A DNA stretch of 6,922 nucleotides from an uncultured bacterium (GTDB taxonomy: Bacteria > Cyanobacteriota > Vampirovibrionia > Gastranaerophilales > Gastranaerophilaceae), in the NCBI GenBank assembly GCA_900551675.1, contig URXH01000089.1, positions 1 through 6,922 of the forward strand, written 5' to 3'. Of this stretch, positions 1 through 5,367 are shown piece after piece. The translations under genes were made by a program, and so were the position numbers. The notes under the pieces are model-generated. The model ran no database searches, was not told the origin of the DNA, and saw only the letters and a program-made list of their open reading frames with translations. How positions within the stretch are numbered: the first letter of the stretch is position 1; each line of letters starts with the position of its first letter.

Positions 1-18
1 ATATTAATAAATAAAAAA

Positions 19-47
19 TTGACTTAAGTTTATTATTATCATAATCT
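19..47 (+). promoter_or_regulatory. Sigma70-like promoter of the left-hand operon
   Basis: A -35 box TTGACT (19-24) is separated by exactly 17 bases from a -10 box TAATCT (42-47). Five of six bases match the consensus in the -35 box and four of six in the -10 box. The predicted transcription start is about 53-55. That places the start just before the purine-rich AAGAGGA (55-61), so the transcript would begin almost directly with a Shine-Dalgarno-like sequence that can also pair further downstream. The surrounding bases are very AT-rich, as expected upstream of a promoter. It would serve the small ORF at 68 and the genes from 200 onward. Confidence 0.6.
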
Positions 48-52
48 AAAAA

Positions 53-192
53 TTAAGAGGAAATGGAGTGGAGATCTCCAGCTGTGCCGCAGCCGTAAAA
101 GCCGGAACACTCGGAAAAAATTTATTTACTGCGAGCATGGTAAGTAAAATATATTTTTTTCGATTGTCCTCTTATGTGTAAAAGCTGGAGGA
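53..192 (+). promoter_or_regulatory. Structured leader resembling a cobalamin-riboswitch core
   Basis: From 53 the leader reads TTAAGAGGAAAT, then a hairpin GGAG-TGGAGAT-CTCC (65-79, one base offset possible), then a hairpin GCTG-TGCCG-CAGC (81-93), then CGTAA and AAGCCGGAACAC. The order, spacing and conserved bases agree well with the 3' core of the B12 riboswitch family (RF00174), as in the E. coli btuB leader recalled from memory: the GGAA junction, the GTG..ATC loop, GCTG..CGCAGC.GTAA, then AAGCC.GAA.AC. The 5' half of that family (P1-P3) is not visible and the predicted transcript start leaves no room for it, so it is a degenerate, variant or chance element. TAAGAGGA (54-61) can pair perfectly with TCCTCTTA (167-174), closing the leader. 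TCCTC (167-171) could instead mask the GAGGA (188-192) ribosome binding site of the next gene. The same bases overlap a possible small ORF. Confidence 0.3.
68..181 (+). CDS. Possible small protein of 37 residues, GTG start
   Basis: A GTG codon at 68 opens 37 codons ending in TAA at 179-181. AAGAGG (55-60) lies 7 bases upstream of the start, a very good ribosome binding site, and the stop falls just before the GGAGG of the next gene. The product starts MEISSCAAAVKAGTLGKN and ends with a more hydrophobic, basic stretch (SKIYFFRLSSYV); it has one Cys and no clear signal peptide or transmembrane helix. I recognise no family. It would be the first cistron of the operon, 18 bases ahead of the next start codon, either as a real microprotein or as a leader peptide coupled to downstream translation. 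The doubt is that the same bases look like a cobalamin-riboswitch core, and translated riboswitches commonly give spurious short ORFs. An even shorter frame, ATG at 63 with 11 codons, looks less likely because its spacing is too tight. Confidence 0.4.
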   Translation: MEISSCAAAVKAGTLGKNLFTASMVSKIYFFRLSSYV

Positions 193-199
193 TTTTTTA

Positions 200-913
200 A
201 TGTCGCTCGGAGCGGTGCAAACAAACAGTTCAAGAGTCGGAACCTGTCCGCACGGACTTCCTCTTGGAGCATGCCCGATATGTAACGGTATGGGCGGAGG
301 AGGAATGAAAAAAGCGGATTTTTCCGCCAAACCGGGTGAAATGAGCTGGAATGAATGTGCTGCTATAGGAGCTTTCCTTAAAGCACAACAGCAGGCAAAA
401 CTTCAGCGCGCACAGGATGCTCAAAATTTCGCGCTGAATGTTCAGGCTTTTCAAAATGCTTTGATGAATTCAAGCCAGAAACTCGCAAATATCGCACAAT
501 TTTTCTCAAACAACACGCCCGCTATAATTGCAAAACCGGTGAATTTTGTATTAAATACGGTTCTCGGCGGAATTTTAAGAGCAGCTGCAAATCTCCCGTC
601 TATTGTTTCGCAGACTATTCAAAATATTCAGCACAAATTAGCCGATATATCGGATAAATTAACGGCAATGCTCGGCGAATTTAAAGCATCTGTCGAGAAA
701 AAAATATCGGAAGCTTTCAAAGATTTTAAAAAGAAAATAAAATCTCTATTTTCGATATTCCAGCCGATGGATGCAGATAATGATGACAAACAAATTGATG
801 AAACCAAAAAAGCTTTTGAATTAAGAACTTTTATACATGATTTATATAAAAAGCTTATGCAAGACGAAAAGGATTTAGAAGAAAATGACAATCAGCCCTC
901 TCAGAGACAGTGA
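200..913 (+). CDS. Uncharacterised protein with a Cys/His knuckle and helical body
   Basis: The protein has 237 residues. GGAGG at 187-191 lies 8 bases before the ATG and supports this start. Near the N-terminus it carries CPHGLPLGACPIC, giving C16, H18, C25 and C28 in a C-x-H-x6-C-x2-C spacing typical of a small zinc-binding knuckle. A short glycine run (32-35) and another Cys (C53) follow. Residues 50-100 are Ala/Gln-rich and predicted helical. Residues 105-137 are hydrophobic and amphipathic but broken by prolines, so they suit membrane or partner contact better than a clean transmembrane span. Residues 137-187 look like a Lys/Glu-rich coiled coil, and the tail (190-237) is acidic and polar. 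There is no signal peptide, so it is probably cytoplasmic or peripheral to the inner membrane. The C-terminal codons overlap the next gene by 29 bases, which argues for coupled translation and shared function. I recall similar proteins in gut Melainabacteria but no known function. Confidence 0.85.
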   Translation: MSLGAVQTNSSRVGTCPHGLPLGACPICNGMGGGGMKKADFSAKPGEMSWNECAAIGAFLKAQQQAKLQRAQDAQNFALNVQAFQNALMNSSQKLANIAQFFSNNTPAIIAKPVNFVLNTVLGGILRAAANLPSIVSQTIQNIQHKLADISDKLTAMLGEFKASVEKKISEAFKDFKKKIKSLFSIFQPMDADNDDKQIDETKKAFELRTFIHDLYKKLMQDEKDLEENDNQPSQRQ

Positions 914-2354
914 AACTTTAAGACAGCAGAAGAATTTGACAACAACGCAGAAGCGTGCAAATACGGAAACCAGAGAAGGTGTTCTGGTTAACAATTTTAT
1001 AAACAATGATAATGTTAACCTTGAAGACACCTGCGATACTCTGGTTATATCAAAAAGCACCAGGATGCCGTCAAGACTCTATGAAATAAATAATCCGCCC
1101 GAAAAAAGCATTATTCCTATAAGCGCAATTGCAATAGCAGTTATGGGTACAATAGCGCTGCTTTCTGCTTTTGTGAAAAAAAATACGCGCATTAATCTTA
1201 AAATAACCGATGAAAAACGGCTTCCCGCAACCACAAGAAATGTTGCACTGAATGAAGAAACGCATCAGGCATTATACCAGATGATTCAAAGCCCTACGAG
1301 AAAGACAATTCATGCTGGGATTGGAGTGCTTACACTCAGCGCTATGGCATTTATGGGCAAAACTTTTTTTGACGGATTTAAAGATGTCTGGGTAAAAAAA
1401 CGCGAAGCTGATATTCAAAAAAATATGCAGGAACAACTTATTAACATAGAAACGCAGTCTTTTGCAGGTAAAATTCAGATAACAAGAAGTATGCTTTCTG
1501 AAAAAGCTAAAGAATTTGAAAAATATCTTTCTGATGACAGAGAAAAAATTCTCCCAAATTTCGGCAAGCACCTTAATTTTACAGGTAAAAATAACGGAAA
1601 TGCAGAAAAAAACAGCTTTGAGTACTTCCTTCTCGGTGCAGGCACTGTCGGGGCTATTATAGGACTGGGTTTTTTGTCGCTTAAAAACCTCAGCAAGAGC
1701 AAAAATCTGCTTGAAAATTACGTAAATAACAGAAAAAATTTGATAAAAAATCTTGTTAAAAATTCGACTGCTGAAACTAAAGAAAACGATAAAAAGCTTC
1801 TGGAAGCTTATTTTCAGTCAATTGACGCTGACGAAGATACCATAAATACATATCTAAAAAGTTTGAAATGGGATAAAACAGATATTGATGAGTTTACTCA
1901 AAGATTAATCAAAAAAGCTAAAACATCAACCACAAAGGTAAATGAAACAATAGGCGGAGACGGGACTCCGAAACCAACATTCTATTCGCATGTTGATGAT
2001 TACAGGGCATTTTTCTACAACTGGCTTCTTGATACAGATAACAAACAATTCAAGCAGCTGTTTTTCGGAATTACCGGGCTTACGGCTTTAAGTTATGGCG
2101 GAAAACTTTTCGGAGATGCTATAAAAGAAGTTCAGGTAAAAAAAATGAATGCGCAGACAGAAGTAGATTTACAAAACCGCCTTGTATCAACAGAATTGAG
2201 AAACTTTAAATCAAAAAAAGAAGCCGCAATTCAGCCTCTCGTTGATGAATTCTACAAGCAGGCGCAAAACGGTAAACCTAAAGAAGAATTAAAAGTTATT
2301 GCAGATAATATATTATTTGAAATTAAAAATGGTCCGCCGTTTGTATATTCATAG
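885..2354 (+). CDS. Uncharacterised membrane protein with four TM segments and an internal duplication
   Basis: The protein has 489 residues. The ATG at 885 lies within the end of the preceding gene; AAAAGGA (867-873) sits 11 bases before it. There is a polar N-terminal region (1-74) and no signal peptide. Four hydrophobic segments are visible: about 76-97, 142-160, 247-266 and 392-411. Each pair is followed by a basic, heptad-like helix. Residues 158-196 and 406-444 align without gaps at 15 of 39 identical positions (pattern GKxFxDxxK[DE]VxVKKxxA, then QxxL, E, F and K). The preceding hydrophobic segments also correspond, so the protein seems to be two copies of a unit made of TM, soluble linker, TM and long amphipathic helix. 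The linker of the second copy (267-391) is the longer one. The likely location is the cytoplasmic membrane. I do not recognise the family. It could be a scaffold for the proteins encoded on either side; transport or enzymatic motifs are absent. Confidence 0.85.
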   Translation: MTISPLRDSETLRQQKNLTTTQKRANTETREGVLVNNFINNDNVNLEDTCDTLVISKSTRMPSRLYEINNPPEKSIIPISAIAIAVMGTIALLSAFVKKNTRINLKITDEKRLPATTRNVALNEETHQALYQMIQSPTRKTIHAGIGVLTLSAMAFMGKTFFDGFKDVWVKKREADIQKNMQEQLINIETQSFAGKIQITRSMLSEKAKEFEKYLSDDREKILPNFGKHLNFTGKNNGNAEKNSFEYFLLGAGTVGAIIGLGFLSLKNLSKSKNLLENYVNNRKNLIKNLVKNSTAETKENDKKLLEAYFQSIDADEDTINTYLKSLKWDKTDIDEFTQRLIKKAKTSTTKVNETIGGDGTPKPTFYSHVDDYRAFFYNWLLDTDNKQFKQLFFGITGLTALSYGGKLFGDAIKEVQVKKMNAQTEVDLQNRLVSTELRNFKSKKEAAIQPLVDEFYKQAQNGKPKEELKVIADNILFEIKNGPPFVYS

Positions 2355-2362
2355 AGGTGAAA

Positions 2363-2839
2363 ATGTATAATTTAATTTCGGTACAGCCTTATAATATAAA
2401 ACAATATCAGCCCTGCCTTTTGCCTGCCGGCAATAGAAATTACACAATTGTCGATCGGGACAAGGTAGACAGCTTTGTTTCGCAGAAAGAAGCTGCACTC
2501 CCGTATATTTCTGATATTCTTGTGCATTCAAACAACGAAGCACAAATTGTCGAAACACTTCATATTGTCAATGAAATGATCGATAACGGAGTAAAAGGTT
2601 TTGATAAAATGTATCCTGTATTATCACGATTTAATAATACAACATCGCCTAATATTCAAACATATTTAGCCGGTATTTATAGAAAAACTCAAGTTCCTGA
2701 TGCTTTCGGACCGCTTGTAAAAATGCTTATACAAAATTCTTTACGTCCGCAAACTTCTAATTTTGATCCTAATGAAGAAATTGGAGGTGCAATCCTTTCC
2801 TACATTTCGGACCGTTTCAGAAATCAGCCGCAAAAATAA
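2363..2839 (+). CDS. Uncharacterised all-helical, possibly HEAT-like protein
   Basis: The protein has 158 residues. The ATG at 2363 is chosen over a GTG at 2357 because AGAGG (2353-2357) is then correctly spaced at 5 bases. The gene starts 8 bases after the stop of the membrane-protein gene, so the two are almost certainly co-transcribed. The N-terminal 45 residues are polar (MYNLISVQPYNIKQYQP...). Residues 46-155 read as successive amphipathic helices, for example around LPYISDIL, EAQIVETLHIVNEMIDNG, MYPVLSRF, IQTYLAGIYRKT, FGPLVKMLIQN and GGAILSYISDRF. The pattern of paired helices with Pro/Asn turns is like a short HEAT or Armadillo-type solenoid, which would suggest a protein-protein contact role. 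That is inference from the pattern only; no catalytic motif, signal peptide or transmembrane helix is seen. It completes the three-gene group of unknown function. Confidence 0.85.
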   Translation: MYNLISVQPYNIKQYQPCLLPAGNRNYTIVDRDKVDSFVSQKEAALPYISDILVHSNNEAQIVETLHIVNEMIDNGVKGFDKMYPVLSRFNNTTSPNIQTYLAGIYRKTQVPDAFGPLVKMLIQNSLRPQTSNFDPNEEIGGAILSYISDRFRNQPQK

Positions 2840-2947
2840 CATGTTACAAAATCTTAACATAATTTGCCGCATGATTAAAGTTTTCATTCTCATGTGTCGA
2901 TAACATGAATACTAGATACTAAGTAAACGAAAGGAAGATCGACAGCA
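2840..2947 (+). promoter_or_regulatory. Intergenic region with inverted repeats upstream of the acidic-protein gene
   Basis: This 108-base gap has no terminator-like hairpin with a T-run, so read-through from the upstream operon is possible. It contains TCATGT (2890-2895) and ACATGA (2903-2908) as a 6-base inverted repeat around a 7-base loop. A perfect 10-base palindrome TAACATGTTA (2837-2846) overlaps the preceding stop codon and shares the ACATG core, so both could be sites for one dimeric regulator. No convincing pair of -35/-10 boxes could be chosen; GATAAC (2899-2904) behind TTAAAG (2875-2880) is a weak candidate. The ribosome binding site is AGGAAG (2932-2937), 10 bases before the ATG. 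Confidence 0.3.
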
Positions 2948-4237
2948 ATGGGAATGGCAGCATCACAAGCTAGATTTCTTGGACTGACAGCCAGAAAAAC
3001 CAATGTTGAATTTGAGGGTCAGCAGATTAACCAGCAAAGAACAACATTGTCAAACCAGTCTGCTAACTACTACAACGATTTGTTGGGTATGTCAGTACCT
3101 GTTCCGCCGTCTGTCGACGATTACACAAAAACGGTGTATACTTTCGAAGACGGAGCTTTAACAAACCAGATTACAGCTATGATCGCTCAAAATGACGGAA
3201 CTTATACTGTAAGCTATTTGAGACAATGGACTGATGATTTTTCTGTTGTCGGTGCGTCTACAAGTATTGTTAACAGGAATACTAATAATACGGACGATCC
3301 TGACGACGATATTTATATGGTTGGTTCTACAGTGCTGAGAACTCTGGCAGAAGATGTTGAAAAACAGTATATATTGAATGGTATAACGCTTGAAGAAGTA
3401 GGTGAAGGACAATTTACTGATGGAATGGCATATACTCAATATACTTATACTAATAATGGAGTTGTTCAGAATTATTATTTACAGGAAAATGATGATGGAA
3501 CTAAAACCTGGTTTACAGATAATCCGGATCAGGATTCTGATGTAGATGTAGTCGAAGTTACAGACAAAGATGCTATCCCAAAATTTAGTTATGCAGGGAA
3601 TGATGAGTATCTTTCATCTTTAACAGAAAGCCAGATTGATAATTTATTAAAAGAAGAACAAGAATACATAGAATTACTCAATCAAAAATATGGTGTTAGC
3701 GATTATCTCGTAAGATATGTTAAAAATTCTACTACGGAGGAATACGAACCATATTTCTATAAATTAACAGATTTAGAAAATGCTATTTATGATACAAACA
3801 CCGGCAATTCTCAGTCTAACATCAACTGCTACACAATCGGCAGTGAAACTAAAACAGAAGAAGTTAAAGCTGCTGAAGGATGCCGGATAGAAAAAGACAG
3901 CTCAGGACGTTATATAAATATAACTATTCCGCAATATGATGATGAAGGAAATCCGATTAAAGATACAGGAGTTACTTACTCATTGACAACTTCAACAGCA
4001 ACTGATCAGGATGCCTATGAAGATGCAATGAATCAGTATGAATATGAAAAATATGAGTACGATCAGGCAATTCAAGAAATTAACGCAAAAATTGAAATTG
4101 TTCAGGCTCAGGATAAAAACCTTGAATTAAGGTTAAAACAACTTGACACCGAACAGGATGCAATTTCAACCGAAATGGATGCTGTTCAAAAAGTTATTGA
4201 AAAGAACACAGAATCAACATTCAAAACATTCGGTTAG
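2948..4237 (+). CDS. Uncharacterised acidic protein with long terminal helices, possibly axial-like
   Basis: The protein has 429 residues. The ATG at 2948 follows AGGAAG by 10 bases; a second ATG at 2954 is also possible. The first 46 residues form a long polar helix (AASQARFLGLTARKTNVEFEG, continuing Gln/Asn-rich). Residues 50-350 are very acidic and rich in Tyr, Asp, Asn, Thr and Gly, with beta-like stretches and several Asp clusters (116-121, 194-205) that could bind Ca2+. Residues 353-426 form a long charged coiled coil ending in TFKTFG. Terminal helices that can pair, around a variable polar middle, are the plan of flagellin, hook-associated and secretion-needle proteins, which are secreted without a cleaved signal peptide; none is visible here. 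I recall families of this type, often several per genome, in Gastranaerophilales, but without a known function. No flagellar or type III secretion gene is in view, so the assignment is only structural analogy. Confidence 0.85.
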   Translation: MGMAASQARFLGLTARKTNVEFEGQQINQQRTTLSNQSANYYNDLLGMSVPVPPSVDDYTKTVYTFEDGALTNQITAMIAQNDGTYTVSYLRQWTDDFSVVGASTSIVNRNTNNTDDPDDDIYMVGSTVLRTLAEDVEKQYILNGITLEEVGEGQFTDGMAYTQYTYTNNGVVQNYYLQENDDGTKTWFTDNPDQDSDVDVVEVTDKDAIPKFSYAGNDEYLSSLTESQIDNLLKEEQEYIELLNQKYGVSDYLVRYVKNSTTEEYEPYFYKLTDLENAIYDTNTGNSQSNINCYTIGSETKTEEVKAAEGCRIEKDSSGRYINITIPQYDDEGNPIKDTGVTYSLTTSTATDQDAYEDAMNQYEYEKYEYDQAIQEINAKIEIVQAQDKNLELRLKQLDTEQDAISTEMDAVQKVIEKNTESTFKTFG

Positions 4238-4420
4238 GGAGCGTAGCCGCTCCACCCACCACATTAAAGTTCAGCAAGACTTTAATAAAAAACTAAAGAA
4301 GGAGCGTAGCCGCTCCACCCGCTACATTAAAGTTTGGCAAGACTTTAATAAAAAGCAAAAAAAGGAGCGCGACCGCTCCATCCACAAAAGTACAAAAAGA
4401 TTTTAATAAAAAATTTTTCC
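4238..4420 (+). repeat. Three tandem 63-base repeats with paired hairpins
   Basis: Copies start at 4238, 4301 and 4364, exactly 63 bases apart, and the first begins directly after the TAG stop of the preceding gene. Each opens with a perfect hairpin: GGAGCG-TAGC-CGCTCC in the first two copies, and GGAGCG-CGAC-CGCTCC in the third. In copies 1 and 2 a second perfect hairpin follows: ATTAAAGT, an 8-base loop, then ACTTTAAT (4263-4286 and 4326-4349), leading into an A-rich run. Copies 1 and 2 match at about 56 of 63 positions. Copy 3 has lost the left arm of the second hairpin through a short deletion and decays after about 4400. On the transcript these would be mRNA 3'-end stem-loops. The period is a multiple of three, so a shifted frame stays open through the array, but nothing else suggests coding. 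Confidence 0.85.
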
Positions 4421-4445
4421 TTTCCCTTTTTCCTATTGATTTTCC

Positions 4446-4477
4446 AACGACAAGCACAAAGTTTGTCGTTTTTTTTT
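4446..4477 (+). terminator. Strong intrinsic terminator after the acidic-protein gene
   Basis: AACGACAA (4446-4453) pairs perfectly with TTGTCGTT (4463-4470). The stem can extend by a G-U and a C-G pair, leaving the loop ACAAA. A run of nine T residues (4469-4477) follows immediately. It ends transcription of the gene at 2948 about 240 bases after its stop codon, beyond the 63-base repeat array, and isolates it from the polyprenyl synthase gene. Confidence 0.9.
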
Positions 4478-4494
4478 ATTATATGGTTCTTTTA

Positions 4495-4503
4495 TGTTAA
4501 TAT
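4495..4503 (+). promoter_or_regulatory. Possible extended -10 promoter, nearly leaderless
   Basis: TG-T-TAATAT (4495-4503) fits an extended -10 element and lies between the strong terminator and the ATG at 4513. No good -35 box is present 17 bases upstream (TTTATT, 4475-4480), which extended -10 promoters tolerate. The predicted start of transcription is about 4510, or 4513 if TATTAT at 4501-4506 is the -10 box. The mRNA would have almost no 5' leader, in keeping with the absence of any Shine-Dalgarno sequence. Confidence 0.35.
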
Positions 4504-4512
4504 TATTTATAT

Positions 4513-5367
4513 ATGAGTTTTAGTAAAAAATATACCAAAATTCTTAATATTGTAAAAGAAGAGATTGAGCAGGTTACGGCAGGTTTAACTTCAAATATCG
4601 AAATACAGGAGCCTTTAAAATCAAGGCTTTTTGGCTTATTAAATGCCCCGTCAAAGCATATAAGACCACTTCTTTCTTTTTTATACCTTAAAGCATCAGG
4701 CTTAAAAATTGATGAAAAACAAATTTTACTCCAAACCGCAGTTGAACTTGTGCATAACGCGTCATTAATCCATGATGATGTGATTGATGAAAGTCTGGTT
4801 AGAAGAAACGTAAAAACAATTAATAAGGAATTTGATAATAAACTCGCTATAATTACAGGAGATTATCTGCTTTCTGCGGCATTAAGCAATCTTGCTAGAC
4901 TCAACTCAATTCCTCTAATAGAAATGTTTTCAGATACTCTTGCCTCTATGACAAACGGAGAAATAAATCAGCAGTTGAATAAATTTAAAATTCCTATACT
5001 TCAAGATTACATTGAAAAAACAGAGCAAAAAACGGCAAAACTATTCGAAACAGCTCTTTGCGGGAGTTTATCAATTGCAAATTCATCTAAAAACGGTCGT
5101 GAATTTGCCCGAAATTTTGGCATTGCTTTTCAAATCAGAGATGACATTATTAATATCAAAACAACAAAATCAGATATAAATGAAGGGATTTATACTGCTC
5201 CTGTAATTTTTGCAGGCAGTGTAGAAAGTTGCGAAAACGGTATTGAAAAAACGCATATTTTGTTAAATAATTACATTGAAAAAGCTTTACTTGAAATAAA
5301 AACTTTAGAAGATAATAAGTATAGTAGAGCATTAAAAGAGCTTTTGGAACTTATTGCAAATGAATAA
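4513..5367 (+). CDS. Polyprenyl diphosphate synthase (trans-isoprenyl diphosphate synthase family)
   Basis: This enzyme condenses isopentenyl diphosphate with an allylic diphosphate to build a linear all-trans polyprenyl diphosphate. Of 284 residues, the visible family motifs are SKHIRP (47-52, the GKxxRP substrate site), the first Asp-rich motif HDDVID (D88, D89, D92) with R97-R98, a KT pair (173-174), and the second Asp-rich motif FQIRDDIIN (206-214). The second motif is DDxxN rather than DDxxD, and the usual KP before it is not obvious; the tail SDINEGIYTAPVI (220-232) is recognisable. It is shorter than the usual 300-330 residues, mostly at the C-terminal end. Small residues at the -4 and -5 positions before the first motif (S84, A83) and no insertion within it suggest a medium or long chain product, but the length cannot be read from sequence. 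Menaquinone side chain or lipid carrier supply are possible roles. The downstream signal peptidase gene overlaps it by 8 bases. No Shine-Dalgarno is visible before the ATG. Confidence 0.9.
   Translation: MSFSKKYTKILNIVKEEIEQVTAGLTSNIEIQEPLKSRLFGLLNAPSKHIRPLLSFLYLKASGLKIDEKQILLQTAVELVHNASLIHDDVIDESLVRRNVKTINKEFDNKLAIITGDYLLSAALSNLARLNSIPLIEMFSDTLASMTNGEINQQLNKFKIPILQDYIEKTEQKTAKLFETALCGSLSIANSSKNGREFARNFGIAFQIRDDIINIKTTKSDINEGIYTAPVIFAGSVESCENGIEKTHILLNNYIEKALLEIKTLEDNKYSRALKELLELIANE

Noticed and set aside
63..98. 11-codon ATG leader peptide (MEWRSPAVPQP)
   Set aside because: The purine-rich site is only one or two bases before this ATG, too close; the GTG at 68 fits better.
1272..1702. Two minus-strand frames (1272-1571 and 1475-1702)
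   Set aside because: Both are Phe/Lys-rich shadows opposite the membrane-protein gene, without start signals.
2357..2362. GTG at 2357 as start of the third operon gene
   Set aside because: It would overlap its own ribosome binding site; the ATG at 2363 has AGAGG at the right distance.
2837..2846. Palindrome TAACATGTTA as a stand-alone operator
   Set aside because: It is short, AT-rich and overlaps a stop codon; mentioned only with the neighbouring inverted repeat.
3158..3439. 93-codon reading frame on the minus strand
   Set aside because: It is antisense to the clear acidic-protein gene, has biased shadow-type composition and no ribosome binding site.
4143..4406. 87-codon frame running through the 63-base repeats (KERSRST...IKV..DFNKK units)
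   Set aside because: It starts inside the acidic-protein gene in another frame, has no ribosome binding site, and is open mainly because the repeat period is a multiple of three.
4238..4420. CRISPR array
   Set aside because: The repeats are head-to-tail with no unique spacers of constant length, each unit is itself hairpin-forming, and no cas gene is present.
5354..5359. TTG at 5354 as start of the signal peptidase
   Set aside because: The ATG two codons later is the stronger start and gives the usual N-terminus.
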